The notes under the pieces are model-generated. The model was not told the origin of the DNA and did no database searches. It was given only the letters and a program-made list of their open reading frames with translations. A stretch of DNA of 64,000 bases from Impatiens glandulifera (taxonomy: Eukaryota > Streptophyta > Magnoliopsida > Ericales > Balsaminaceae), in assembly GCF_907164915.1 (NCBI RefSeq), contig NC_061864.1, forward strand, positions 22,106,616-22,170,615, written 5' to 3'. How positions within the stretch are numbered: the first letter of the stretch is position 1; every line of letters starts with the position of its first letter. Positions 1 through 12,129 of the stretch are shown piece by piece. Position numbers and translations under genes: made by a program.

Positions 1-1010
1 TAAAATTAAAAGGATATTTTATTTTTTTGGAAATTATTTTAAATATACGATGGATAAGAAATGATTGATCACCACAAAAGTAATTTTGTGGTGATAAAAT
101 TAAAAATCTTACAAAAACAAGGCCTAAATTCTAATTATTTATCGAATTTTTTTGTCATGTTTTGAAAAAGTCAACGGTTTCGAAGTAAATACCGTCAAGA
201 TTCGTCAATCTTGATGAGTGTGTTGACCATAGCAGGGAGACTATTTTTCATACGTAACTAAAACTAAGCACCGGACCTAAAATATTTCATGAAAAAACTT
301 TCTTTCATAATTTTTTAAAAGCAAATTATGTGTGACTCTTTTGAGCCAAAATGAGTTTATAGTTGACTATTTTAGGGGTTAACTCAATTTGAGTCAAATC
401 CTCATAGGAAATCTTTAGAAATAAATTCAAACAAAAGGCTTACTATTTTGGTTTCTTAATCCTTTTGGGACTCGAGAGAAAGGTAAGACATGTGGTTGAT
501 CGTGTCTCAAGTCAATTTCTCGGCATGTACATTTTTAGACGTGTACAACTAAAAAACAATAACTCTAGATCAAACATCATCTTTTCATTTACTACTAAGA
601 ATGAACGATCTCAAACTACAAAAATGATTATAATCGTTCGGTATAAATTATAAAATAATAAACGATCCACAAAACATATTTAAAAGTATTAGTCGGATTA
701 CAAAGTTCGTTACGATAAATTCAATCCTATTAAATAGAATGTTGCAATGAAAAAAAAAACAATTTCAACTCAAATAAGAGTGAAGAATAAAAAAGCTCAA
801 CACAAAATCGACTCATGAATATTGTGAAATTTTTATAGAAAGAAAAATATAAATGTTTGTATTTTTTTTACTATAACTTATTATTATTGTTCTTTATTAA
901 ACATATTATTCAATATAGTAAATTTATTTATTGTTTTCATGTAAATATTTTCATAAATATATATATATTCATTGTTAATATTATTAATTATTAAAATATA
1001 TTTAAAATTT
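1..1010. other. AT-rich intergenic DNA, no gene seen
   Basis: I see no coding potential with family similarity and no RNA gene. A 62-codon frame at 465-653 has no recognisable motif and is probably chance. Short homopolymer and TA runs occur near 955-970. Confidence 0.6.
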
Positions 1011-1020
1011 TGTAATTGTA

Positions 1021-1212
1021 TTTTTTTTAAACGCTAAGTTTCGTTTCTCATTTGGAGTGCGATTAATTCATACGGGTTAAGAATATAACCCGCAAATACA
1101 TTTAATCATTTAACCGGACACAAAATTTATTGTCTGACGAGTTCAAATCCAGGACCTCAAGAGTCTGAAGGATATCCATTTTTTTTTGTTACCGCTAGTC
1201 TATAAGAGAAGA
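1021..1212 (-). repeat. tRNA-related SINE with 10-bp TSD
   Basis: The element is flanked by the direct repeat TGTAATTGTA at 1011-1020 and 1213-1222. On the minus strand it starts near 1212, contains a B-box-like stretch (GGATTTGAACTCG) and ends in a poly(A) tail, seen as T8 at 1021-1028. The inner part (ATTAATCGCACTCCAAATG, read on minus) matches the copy at 5446-5620 and a truncated copy near 26973-27035. A 3' A-tail, Pol III-like boxes and short TSDs together indicate a SINE. The family name is unknown to me. Confidence 0.7.
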
Positions 1213-1222
1213 TGTAATTGTA

Positions 1223-2180
1223 TTTTTTTTTATAAATACTTAATATACAGTATATTTATTTTTAATGTAAATTAATAAAGTTATTGGGGGTGGAACTTAC
1301 AAATTTACATCCAAGTTATTGTTTGATATTTTTGTAGATTATGTAATTTATTTGAAAATTGCTAGTTCAATAATAAATTGATTATTATTGTTTTTCAAGA
1401 ATTTTAATTTTTAACATATGAATACTAATTCAAATGAGATTTTTTTTATATATTTTAATAATAGGACTATTTTCAATTTTATATTAAACAAGGATATAAA
1501 AAAAATTAATTGAATTTAAACTTGTTAAGTTAATTTTAAACAATGATATAATTTCTTAGGTGAAATTAAATAAATATTTATATTCTAAAAAAATTAAGTA
1601 TTTCCAATAAAATGACTAAGAATTTTTTTGATTCATTTTCACATAAAATATTAATTTAATTTAATTCAATTATACGTTTATAATAAATACCGAAAAAAAT
1701 TACTCAAAATATAATTCCAAAAATCATTAATAATATACAGACACATGACCAGTACTTCCAAGTACATTGAACATTATAAATATATTTTAATTAATTTATG
1801 TGGTCTCTCTCTTTGTATTTTGTACATGCAAATTGAGGAACAACATGTGAGAGAGGTTAGGATGTCACATGCATGTATTTTTTTATTTTTTATTTAATAA
1901 ATATTATATTTCAATGGACAAGGTATGGCTGGGTACTGTCCATTGTCTATGTATATTTGCATGTTAGTTGTATTTTTTTTTATAAAGATAAGAGTAAAAT
2001 ATTAATTAGATAAAATAAATAAATACTTTTTATTAAAGTTATCAGATATATTTGATTATTTTCAGTATAAAATATGTGATCTCAATCAATCATATTGCTT
2101 TTGATCAATTTATATAAAGAGCTATTGTGATCAATTTGGTAACCAATTTATTAATGAGTAGTTTGTAATTTACATTTTTC
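1223..2180. other. AT-rich intergenic DNA, no gene seen
   Basis: Very A+T-rich sequence without convincing coding frames. Nothing identifiable apart from short homopolymer runs. Confidence 0.5.
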
Positions 2181-2182
2181 TT

Positions 2183-2350
2183 TTATGTTTGTTTGCTTCC
2201 AATAAGTCGTGAACATTCTAGTGACCATAGGAAGCTATTTATCATTTTGTCCTTAGGATAATTTTTTTTAATGTTTGTTTGAATCCAATAAGTAATGAAC
2301 ATTCTAGTGACCATAAGAAGCAATTTGTCATTTTAACCTTAGGAAAAATA
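2183..2350. repeat. Two-copy tandem repeat, about 86 bp
   Basis: Two adjacent copies share the core GAACATTCTAGTGACCATA followed by GGAAGC or AGAAGC, and each ends in CTTAGGA. They differ at several positions, so the duplication is not recent. No coding function is evident. Confidence 0.7.
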
Positions 2351-2399
2351 TTAGTTTTGTCTCTTAGAATACATAAATAGAAGGAGAAAATAATAGTCA

Positions 2400-3396
2400 A
2401 TATATATATATATATATAGAATTAATACTCCAAATCAAATTAAAAATTATTAATTGAATCACAAACAATTTTTGAAACCACTCTACCGGATTCAATGATT
2501 CGGTTCGTCGGTTTAGTAACATTCAAACAGTTAAATAGAGTTTAATCGACCGATAAAAAATGATTAAAATTTTATAAAAATAATAGTGGAATTGTTTATA
2601 TATATATATATATTTACTTGAATCTGATTTATATACAATTTATTATTATTGTTGTTATATTTTTAAACGAATTTTAAATATACTTTTATTATTTAGTAAT
2701 GATCTTTGATTAATAAATAAAATTGATCATATTAATAATGTAAATGATTAATTACCTATTTGATATTTTTTAAATAACGTTAACAATTTAGTTATGTATG
2801 AAAAATTATACTAATCGAACCACATACATAATAAGCAGAGTGGCCCGAGTTTTAGGCTACCCAGACCCCGGTAAAAAAAAGTTGATCTTTTTGTTATTAT
2901 TCTAAGTCTAGTTAAAAAAATTGTTTTTTTTTTAGATTTGAACTTATAATTATATAAAAAAAAAAATATATATCTTGCACTATGTACCGTTACAATATTT
3001 TATGTTTAAAAATTATAAATTTATCTAAATATCTTATATATTATACTAGTTTACCATCATAATAAGTCTTTAAATTTTAAAATTTGATTGTGTTCAGTTA
3101 TATCCCTGCATCTTAATTATATGCTCAACTATACTTTTGATTCTTATTAATTAAGTCCACATATTTTGATTTTTAATTAAGTCCATATCAGATATTTATA
3201 AGTCCATATATCAGATATATTTACAATTAGTTGAAGTTTCAACGGAATAGAGTTAATTAGAAAGGATAAATATTATTAAATTTGTTATTTTAAAATATTA
3301 TTTTATTTTAATAAAATATTTTAAATAATAATATTTAAATAATTTTTCATCTTTCAAACTTAATATGTAGATAGGAATCTGGATATTTCAAAATTG

Positions 3397-3430
<34 letters not shown>

Positions 3431-3658
3431 TTTTTTTTAATTAATGTACGATTAAGTTCCTATGTTTTATCCTATGTTCAATAAAGTGTTTGTATTTGAA
3501 TCAAAGTTCTATCAAGTCAGTGTACTTTTGATAATTGTTGAATTTATTTACTATAATTTGATTCAAATTTGTTAAAGAAAATGAAATATAGAAAATAAAG
3601 AATATGATAATAAAGGAGATTCTAAAGAGTTAGATTTTTATTAAAATATTAATTTAAA

Positions 3659-3662
<4 letters not shown>
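2400..3662. other. AT-rich intergenic DNA with (TA)n tracts
   Basis: Contains (TA)n tracts near 2401-2418, 2598-2612 and 3403-3427. The segment near 3500-3560 (CTTTTGATAATTGTTGAATT) recurs near 4425-4445, so it belongs to a dispersed repeat of unknown class. No gene was found. Confidence 0.55.

Positions 3663-3663
<1 letters not shown>

Positions 3664-3734
<71 letters not shown>
3664..3734. repeat. (TA)n microsatellite
   Basis: About 35 uninterrupted TA units. Length is likely variable between individuals and prone to assembly error. Confidence 0.95.
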
Positions 3735-3741
<7 letters not shown>

Positions 3742-3764
3742 TAACTTTTTCCCTCCCTTATCAG

Positions 3765-3982
3765 TAAGGACGGATCCTGGATTTCAAACTGGGGTGGGTT
3801 TGAAAAAAATTTAGGATTGCTTAAAATAATAAAGAGAAAATTTTGAAAAAAACAAGTATATAAAAGTAAAGTTTTATCATTTTTTAATAATTAAATAAAA
3901 AACAATGAATTATATTAAAATTTTTAAGATATTAAGGGTAATGAATTTTTTTTTGTCAGAATCCCTACATAGATTCGTCCTG
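3765..3982. mobile_element. hAT-type MITE, 8-bp TSD CTTATCAG
   Basis: The direct repeat CTTATCAG lies at 3757-3764 and 3983-3990, immediately outside imperfect inverted ends (TAAGGACGGAT on the left, CAGGACGAAT read inward from the right). An 8-bp TSD is typical of the hAT superfamily. The body is non-coding and closely similar to the element at 58022-58278, including the shared stretch GAGAAAATTTTGAAAAAAAC, so both are one family. Confidence 0.85.
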
Positions 3983-4688
3983 CTTATCAGAACATGAACA
4001 CAAAGTCATATCTATAATGAGGATCTCATTTATATTTGTTTTGAGTTGATTAATATTTACATGTACTATTATTTATAATAAAAAAATAATAATCAAGATG
4101 TTATAATTAATAATATTTAATATAGAACTTTTGGGATTATATGTCCAAATTCAAGAGTCTATCAAAGAAACTCAAGTGTCTCTTGAGATATGAGTGATTG
4201 GTAAGTTTACTGCATAGTAAGGCAAAATGATGAGAAATTTCAAAAAATTGAGTAATGATGTATCACGAATAAAGGGCTCAGGATCAACATCGAATTTTCA
4301 GTCAAATGATTTTTCTCGACTTCTACTATTGATAATTTTTTTATCGTTAATAATAATTTTCTTGACTTTACCATCAACATCATTATCATCTACTCTTACC
4401 GTCAAAGTTTTATCAAGTCCGTATACTTTTGATAATTGTTGAATTGACTTACTATACTTTGATTCATATTGAATTAAGTCACTGTTGAATTTAAGTTTTT
4501 CTTAACCATAAAGTCTTCTAGTGGCTGTAAAGTTGATCACGGGTTGTAAATGACAATTCACAGATTACTGATTTTCTATCATCTTCCTTTTTTTTTCCAT
4601 TTAATTTAAAGCTTGGATTTCTCTCTTTCACTTCCCCCATTGATAATTTTATTGGAAAAATTGATGTTCTTGAGACTGTATTTTATTG

Positions 4689-5117
4689 ATGGCTAAATTC
4701 ATTTGTCCAATTGAGATGGAGCCCCGAACATTGAATAAAGGACAATTAAACATTGCCAGAGTAAGTATTCATTTCTTAATTTATTAATTAATGCATGTAA
4801 TTCTTTGGAGGATAATGTTTAATAATCTCCATTTATATGATCAGGAAGCTGCTGCTACTATTGATGATCACGAGATTGAGGTACTTAATAACATATTTTT
4901 GAAATAATTGGCCAAAATTAATTGGATGATGATGATGATGCAGGAAATGAAGAAGAACAAAGCAACTTCAACCTCGGAAATCAAGTCGATGGATGTTCGG
5001 ATTATGAATGATAAGTTGATAGAAGATGAGAAGAAGTTCGATAAGAAGACGACGAACCATAATTGTCAGTGTTTGTGCAATGATTCTTTAGTTATTGATG
5101 ATCTATCTCTTCAATAA
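4689..5117 (+). CDS. Unrecognised small protein, three exons
   Basis: Three phase-0 exons (4689-4760, 4845-4880, 4944-5117) join across GT-AG introns with good donor and acceptor sites (GTAAGT donor, CAG acceptors) to give a 93-residue protein. It opens MAKFICPIEMEPRTLNKG, continues with an alanine-rich junction (NIAREAAATIDD), then a lysine/glutamate-rich, likely helical middle, and ends with a short Cys cluster (CQCLC) and acidic-hydrophobic tail. No signal peptide or membrane span is visible. I do not recognise the family. Support is the phase-matched splicing and low-repeat sequence between two repeat-rich stretches. It could be a chance assembly of frames; RNA evidence would settle this. 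Confidence 0.45.
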
Positions 5118-5445
5118 TCATATCATCATTCTCATCTTTACAAAAAAAAAAATTATTACTCACTGTTATGTTTGATAATGTTGTAAGATTTCTCTTATTA
5201 TTATATTTCATTGAATACTCATTGAATTATCTTAACATGTTGCTTGAATGAGTAATAAGTTGGCTTAGTTTTCAGAAAATAAAATAATTATTAATTATAT
5301 TGATTTATTTTGTATTTTAAGAGGTTAATAGGCATTCACTATAATTTCTATCTCAAATTAAGTATTTCTTCATAAACTTTAAAATATTAGTCATTTTTGT
5401 AATGTTCAAATAATAAAAAATTTAACTCTTCAAAAAAAATAAAAA

Positions 5446-5620
5446 AAAATAGTTTATCGACAAAATGAGGTGGATTCCCCGTGTCCCTAGCCTCTTTGAG
5501 GTACTGTGTTCGAGTTTGTCAGACGACAAGTCTAGATTTGCGGGCTATATGTTTAATCCATGGAGATTAGTCGCACTCTAAAAGAGAAGCGAACCCAGTT
5601 CTTAAAAAAAAATTATAATT
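5446..5620 (+). repeat. tRNA-related SINE
   Basis: Contains a B-box-like motif (GTGTTCGAGTTTG), the diagnostic inner string GATTAGTCGCACTCTAAAAG and a 3' A-run. The same inner string appears in the SINE at 1021-1212 (opposite strand) and near 26980. Boundaries are approximate because no clear TSD was found. Confidence 0.55.
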
Positions 5621-5898
5621 TTTTTTTAATCAAATTACCAATTTTTTAGAAAAGTTTGAAATTGGGCAACCGTTTACTTACTAGTTGGGAAGAATCAAAC
5701 ACGCCCTTTTAAGTTGCGACGATTGGAGAAACACGCTCCTTGTGGGCTAGGGTTTATGGAGATCTGAGTGTTATTTAACGGTCTCCAACTTTTGAATTCA
5801 AAATCGGCAATAACCTTCCTCTCTCCCGAATTCAAATTCATCGTCAATTCTCTCATTCTTGAATTCATCATTCATCTCTTGAAACAATCGGGGAGAAA

Positions 5899-7166
5899 AT
5901 GAGTTCCACCATTCAAAGAACCCCTAAATCTGGAAGACAATCGTTATTCTTCCATGATTTATCATCACCAGCTACCGCTCGAAGAGAAGGAAGCGGAAAA
6001 TTCACAACTCCAGGTCAGGCGGCAGCAGTTTCCGCCTTATGGCGTGAGAATTTCGCTACTTCAGATCTCCCTCCTCCGCCACTCTTCACCCTCGAAGACC
6101 GTGCCGACTTCTCTCCTGAATTCGGACTTCCTGACTTCCCAACTTCTCCTGAAATCAAATCAGACCCAAGAACGAACAGATTAGATGCCGTCGTCTCTTC
6201 GGATTCTTTCAATAACTCCCCGCCTACCCACCACCAGCCGCCGTCACCGCAGCCGCCGCAACAGAGTCCATTGGCAAGTTTGAGTTGGTGGTCACCAGGG
6301 CAGGGTGCAGGTAGTGTTGATCAAGAAGATAAGGGGAAGGGCTCTCATGTAAATGAAGACGTGGTTCAGTCTGGTGCCTTAATCACACTCCCCCCTTTGA
6401 GAGAAGTGGCTAGGCCTGAAATGCAACGAAATTCATTACCTGTTGATGGAAATCTTGATGATGAAGAAGAATGGATCACTGTTTATGGGTATGAAAAATC
6501 TTGTTTCTTTCCATCACTGTTTATGGGTCATTGATTAATTATTACATGAACTTCAAAAGATTGGATTTTTGATTCTCAGAAAATTGGTTTTACTTCCATT
6601 GAAAAAGTTCTTGACCAGGCCAGCTTTTGCTTATTTATTTCAGGTTCTTACCAGGAGATACAAATTTAGTACTGAGGGAGTTTGAAAAATGCGGTGTGAT
6701 CCTAAAACATGTGCTTGGTCCACGGGCTTCTAACTGGATGAACATTCTTTATCAGGTTTCTTTTCTAACATTATTATGGGTTCTCAAAAGTTAACTACTT
6801 ACTTGTTCATACATGAATTTGTTAGATTTGGTGTTTGGTTTGTAGAGTCGGGCAGATGCTCAGAAAGCGCTAAGTAGAAATGGGTTGCAGATTAACAGTG
6901 TTTTAATAGTTGGAGTGAAGGCAGTTGATCCTGGTCAACATCAATCTCTGAATGAAAGGATGAACAATAATCAAGGTTTCGTGCCATTGCCTCCTCGTCC
7001 ATCGTTTGGAAAAAACTCGAGTGGAAACGCAATTAAGTTATCTTCTCGGCCTTATTGTCTTCAAAATGGAAGTGCTAGTAGTAATTCTCATCAACCAGGA
7101 AGCACCATTGCCACACCAGCTAAGTCAGCTGTGTCTAAAGTTATGAACTTGATGTTTGGGATCTAG
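5899..7166 (+). CDS. NUP35: Nuclear pore protein NUP35, copy 1
   Basis: Exons 5899-6488, 6644-6755 and 6846-7166 join in phase to a 340-residue protein. The first ATG follows a leader that is conserved in the second copy. The N-terminus (MSSTIQRTPKSGRQSLFFHD) and proline-rich linker are typical of the MPPN family. The C-terminal half carries the Nup35-type RRM fold (VYGFLPGDTNLVLREFEKCG through GLQINSVLIVGVKAVDP), which in the family mediates dimerisation in the inner ring of the nuclear pore. The C-terminal SKVMNLMFGI matches the amphipathic membrane-contacting end of the family. It is intact and closely similar to 28626-29915 but lacks a roughly ten-residue insert (around PGGRDFSTP) in the linker. 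The leader at 5740-5898 has no homology upstream of copy 2, so the two copies have different promoters. Confidence 0.93.
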
Positions 7167-7167
7167 C

Positions 7168-7300
7168 CTAGGCATGGCAATGAGGCCTAATGGGGGGTAG
7201 GGTACCCGAAGGAATAGAACAGTTCAGTTCGGGTATTTAGTTTTAAATTTCTGTTTGGGGCAATTTTGGGTCGAAACAGAGGTAACTGAAAAAATAACCG
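7168..7300 (+). mobile_element. Degenerate end of a hAT-like MITE
   Basis: Immediately after the NUP35 stop, TAGGCATGGCAATGAGGC resembles the TAGGGATGGC / TAGGGATGATAATGAGGC ends of the elements at 22809 and 30719-31169. A GGGGGGTAGGGTACCCG stretch follows. No matching right end or TSD was found, so it is probably truncated and now forms part of the 3' region of NUP35 copy 1. Confidence 0.4.
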
Positions 7301-7671
7301 GACAAACTGATACCTGAAATTTTCATTTTTTTAGTTTTAAGTTTCTGTCATTGTTCTTAATCAATTGTTCGGTTAGGCTTTTTATGTGCAACTGTAAGTG
7401 AGATGAGACGAAGGAGATGAAATTGTTTATCATTCAATATTTATCATTGCAATGAATTCCTACAAGTATTTACTATAACTTCACACTTTCTTAATGATTA
7501 TAAATAAGCCCTTATATCAAAATTTATAATAGTATACAAAATGCAAAATATTTGCATTACTTTTGGATCATAAGTTTCATAGCAAACTGTTACAAAATAA
7601 AGAACTTCATAATATTACATTTTAAGAGCCAACAAAATACCACAATTTAGGTTGTAATAGATCCAATCTAG

Positions 7672-8218
7672 CTAAACCCTCAACTCATCAATCCTTTTCT
7701 TTAGCTCTTCCTTCTTAGCTCCCATAACCACATCAATCATTTCGCCCATTTTTACAAGCACAAATGATGGCATCGCCTGCACTCCATATTCTCTAGCCAC
7801 GCCCTGAACACATACAAAAGAATTAATTAACAATCGACACAAAAATGAAGAAAAATAAAATTAATTTACCGGCAGCTCGTCCACATCAATCTTGATGAAC
7901 TCAACATCAGTGTATACGGTAGCTAGTTCCTCCAAGAATGGCTCCATGAGGGCACAAGGCCGACACCAAGTAGCGGTAAAATCAATGACCATCTGAATAA
8001 TATTTTTGTTAATAAATAGAAACATCGCATGGACAATAGAAATGATTAAAATCATAATGAAATTTTCAATGATTTCTTACTAGCTTGTTAGTAGCTTTGT
8101 AGGAATCAAAATGGGACCTCCATTTTGATAAAGAATGGAAGGCAAGAACCTGGCCTGACTCATTGGAGTTGTTGGTTTGATCATGATCATCCATGGATGT
8201 TGAGTATTCAGCTCCCAT
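7672..8218 (-). CDS. h-type thioredoxin with WCRPC active site
   Basis: Exons on the minus strand at 8218-8081, 7992-7870 and 7803-7672 join in phase to 130 residues. The protein has a 30-residue N-terminal extension (MGAEYSTS...) before the thioredoxin fold, as in the TRXh2 group. Gly2 with Ser6 fits an N-myristoylation signal. The fold includes the active site WCRPC (Cys56 and Cys59), FIKIDVDELP and the cis-proline loop AMPSF. The family reduces target disulfides using thioredoxin reductase or glutaredoxin. Plant h-types normally have WCGPC or WCPPC, so Arg57 is unusual and could shift redox potential or partner choice; MPS replaces the common MPT. A TATA-like TATAAAAGC lies at 8287-8279, about 60 bases before the ATG. 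Confidence 0.9.
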
Positions 8219-8278
8219 CTAGCTATAGAATTAAATGAAGTGTTGATTTTTTATGGCTTGGAAATAAGGCAGATGGAA

Positions 8279-8287
8279 GCTTTTATA
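8279..8287 (-). promoter_or_regulatory. TATA box of the thioredoxin gene
   Basis: TATAAAAGC on the minus strand, about 61 bases upstream of the thioredoxin ATG at 8218. Assigned from sequence and position only. Confidence 0.55.
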
Positions 8288-8562
8288 CATAGAATATGAG
8301 ATAGGGTTATGGAGGTATATAGTAGTGGAGATGGTGGAAGAAATCAAAACCATGTACTCATTTAGCATATGATTCGACTTTCAAAGTGTATGGAATCTCT
8401 AGTTTATGGACCATTTTGGTTTTCCTAAAAATTAGAAAGACTTGTATCAATGGATGATAAAAAAAAAATGAATAAAAAATAAAAGAGATGACATATAAAT
8501 GGGAGGAAATTTTGAGTAAAAACTTGAGAGTTCAGAATGAGATGGGATTACACATAAATAAT

Positions 8563-9351
8563 TGTTAGAAATCTTGTTTTGAAATAACAGAAATATATAT
8601 ATAAATTGTGTTACAAATAGATGAAATAAATAAAATATATGAAAAACAATATCACCGAATAAATTGTTGATTCGAGGCATGTGCTTAGCACATTTCCCTT
8701 AAAACAGTTCCACCGTCTCCCCATGTGCTAGAGCTTATCACAGATGGCTGTCTCCCAGGGTACAACGAATCTAGTAGTGATTCAGCACCGAAATCACTAC
8801 ACAACGAGCTTGATAAAGTACCTGAACTATCACCGGGTTTCAACGGAAAAATCGAACGAAGAACTCGAAGAACACTCACAAAACAAGAAGAAGGCTTTTG
8901 GAATTCTAGAGTGAGAAAGATGAAGGATGAAGTGTTTGTAAAATGAAATAATGAATGGTATATATTGCTGAGAATTAAACCTGTAAATAAAACCATTCAA
9001 ACGTTTATTAGCAATAAATATTGCTCATTCATTTGTTAATTAATCCATAACTAATTAACATCAGCCTATACGTTGATTTGCAGAAATGCAATGTTAGACA
9101 TTCAATGCTAATGCTAGCTAATTGAAGAGTCCATACGTTAGCCAATAGGCCAATTAAAGCTAAATGTTTATCCTAACATTATGCTTTAATTTTCTAATTA
9201 GGCATTAAATATTAATTAAACAATTAATATTTAATTATAATTTGGATTAAATTTACCGTTAATTCACGTTTGAATTTGTGTGAATTTTATTTGATTTTAT
9301 TTATTTACAATCTTATTTCCATTCATTAATGGAATTAGCTTAATTCCAACA
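8563..9351 (-). mobile_element. Solo LTR of a retrotransposon, TSD ATAAT
   Basis: The segment starts TGTTAGAAAT and ends ATTCCAACA, so it has the TG...CA ends of an LTR with a short inverted repeat. It is flanked by ATAAT at 8558-8562 and 9352-9356. No primer-binding site, polypurine tract or coding domain flanks it, so it is a solo LTR left by recombination between the two LTRs of a full element. Read on minus it begins TGTTGGAATTAAGC, a Copia-like start, and has a TATA-like region before the R-like part. Two open frames here (8685-8996 minus, 8725-8946 plus) are LTR sequence, not genes. Confidence 0.82.
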
Positions 9352-9356
9352 ATAAT

Positions 9357-11300
9357 CCACTGTTCATGTCAAGTATACACAAAAAGAACATGTGTCAAAT
9401 AAAACTCGAAAGGAAAATAAAAAAATAATGAAATAAAAATAAAACCAAAAGAGGTTACAATATAAAAGGAAAATTATGGTTCCATTACTAGAAAATTACA
9501 CCAAATTTCTCAAATATTAATTTTCATATCTCAGATACTTCTACTCTTACACCAAATTTCCCAAAAAGAAAGATAAAAAAAGGCAAACAAGAAAAAATAT
9601 ATAAAAAAGACACAATTCTAAGTTGATCCAAGGAGGTTGCTAAAGAGTCCTTCTAGCCCCAGAGATTTGGGCTTCCATGGTTAAATTTGAACTTATAACT
9701 AAATAAAATTTTTAATTTTCATTTTCAACCATTCTAATAGTCATTTTATATTTACAAAAGTAATTTAACTGAATATTTTATTTTTTTTATGAAATCGGTT
9801 GCCCATAAATTGGACTGCTCTAACTCGTGGACTTGTCAGGTTTAACCCAGGGACGATTACAATGTCTCTTGTCGAAGAAAACAGACTTCTAAAATAATCA
9901 TGTAAATTGAACTATAATAAATTTAGTTAGAGTTTTTCATAATTTTTTATGTTTCTTTTTAATAACAAGATTTAAAAATAAAATATATAGCGTAGTTTTT
10001 AAGGTCGAATCTACGTTAGGGTTGAGACGGATCAAACTCATCATAAAATATAATTTTTTAATTAAGCCTTAAATACATAAATTTAATCAATGGCAACTTG
10101 ACTTGAACATCTCATTCTATACTTCTCAACTTTCTTTAATATATTCTGGCATCATTCATTCAATTTGGACCGAATTTCAAAGAAGGCTCCAAAATGTGTG
10201 AACTTATGAGAAATTAGACGGACTGGAAATAGAATTAAGGATACATTTACACCTATTGTCTCTTAATTTTTTTTTATTCAAGTAAAAAATGAAAGTAGAA
10301 GGTTAAATAGGAGCTAGGGGAAATATTAATGGATTAAGAAAATATGAAGATTTTAATTTTAAATGTTAGAGGCATCAAACATATGGGTAATTTTTTTTTT
10401 GTTAGAACATTGATGTGGGAAAAGAATTTGAAACCATCGTGATCAACTTGATCATAAAGATGAGAATATATCGGGAATTAAAAACTATATTTAATACTCT
10501 TTATCTTGCACCTAAAATGGAATAACTGAAAATCTTTGGTAGAATAAATTTGTATAGAATCAAAAGTAAAAATATGTATAAATAATTAAATAGATACGGG
10601 ATATAAACCGTTCAATTTGGTTGTGGAATCTAACCTAGTTAAATCCTGCTCTTATTTTATTTTTTTAACACAGGAAAATTATTTTGTAGCTGATATTGAA
10701 AAATAAGGGATAAAAGCGAGATAATCAATCCCATAATTAACTTTCTTGTCGAACCTCGTCTAAGATTGTGATTTTAATGGAAGGTTGATATAGTCTTTTT
10801 AACTTTTTCGATTAACAATAAACTTCACGATTAAAGAGTCCTCATGACCTATTTATTTTTTTAATTAGGAAAATAATTTAGGAGTTTGTACGCCACAATT
10901 ATAAATTCTTTTTATGAGTTCGGTGTTTGATTACGTGTAAGAAATGACTAAAAGCACTATATCCCACAACGCTCCGAAGGTCTATACTATAACAATTTTG
11001 ATCTTTACAAGTATATCATTACGCTTACTTTTTAGTTTTTCCGTTTTTCTTGTTTACCTAAAACTAAAGGTGATTGCCAGCATTTGTGTAGATCTTTTGA
11101 TCGATTTTATGTACATAGACAATCATAAATATGAAAAAGCAAGTAAAGTACAAGAAAGAAAATATATACAATTAAATAGAGACCTAAAACAAAATAGAAG
11201 AGGTTATGCAAAAATGTCACATACATGCACATCTTAAAAGAGTTCATGAAATCATTTTATGGAAGAGATTTTAATCAATTCAAAATGCTCTTGGTAGATT
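9357..11300. other. AT-rich intergenic DNA, no gene seen
   Basis: No coding similarity was found. A segment near 9800-9890 may be a degenerate SINE on the minus strand, but I could not place its ends. A frame at 10944-11237 has no family features. Confidence 0.5.
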
Positions 11301-11304
11301 TATA

Positions 11305-11537
<233 letters not shown>

Positions 11538-11820
11538 GATAAGAATAATTGAAAGCATATCAATTGTTATCATTTTTTAATGAGTAAATAAGAAAATATA
11601 GGGTTATGCAAAAAATTTGAAGTAAAAGTATAATCTTTTATAGGTTTGTGGTTTTTATATATAATTAATAAAAAATTAAAAGGATAAAGCAAACATAAAC
11701 TTACGCAAAAACAAATTTAAAACCAAAAAGAAAAATTAAACCCTAAAAAGAAATCGGAGTTTGGTCAAAATACCAAAATTGTGGCTAAAGAAACAAAAAA
11801 GGTCAGTCGCATGAAAAGCA

Positions 11821-12123
11821 ATGGCCGGGCTATCGGTTCAGTCGCTGGCTGAAGCCGTTTCTAAAGGCCAAAGAAGAGTCGACTGCATGGAAAACATTGG
11901 TCGGGTACTTGGTTTTGTAATTTGGATTTTAAGGTCGTCTTACCAAGAAGAAGGCATATATATGTTGCTGTCGACGTTTTCCAGTGACGCTTCTAACCCA
12001 GAAATAATTCCATTAATTGAAGAATTACAACAACACCCTCATTGTCGACACTTTGAACCAACACAAGTTCATCCTCGTAGTTTCATAAGATATCGTTTTT
12101 TAATCATGATAAAGATTTTATGA
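11821..12123 (+). CDS. Unrecognised 100-codon frame
   Basis: The frame reads MAGLSVQSLAEAVSKGQRRV and later IPLIEELQQHPHCRH. Amino-acid composition in the first 80 residues is protein-like and G+C is higher than in the flanks, but I recognise no family. The last residues run into AT-rich DNA and look non-native. It may be a genuine small gene, a first exon, or a captured gene fragment. No splice partner was identified. Confidence 0.25.
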   Translation: MAGLSVQSLAEAVSKGQRRVDCMENIGRVLGFVIWILRSSYQEEGIYMLLSTFSSDASNPEIIPLIEELQQHPHCRHFEPTQVHPRSFIRYRFLIMIKIL

Positions 12124-12129
12124 TAGATA

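Noticed and set aside
4227..4442. 71-codon frame with a hydrophobic segment, possible small membrane protein
   Set aside because: It ends in a dispersed repeat also found near 3500-3560 and has no conserved features or promoter.
8685..8996. 103-codon minus frame and 73-codon plus frame (8725-8946) looking like small genes
   Set aside because: Both lie wholly within the solo LTR with TG...CA ends and ATAAT target duplication.
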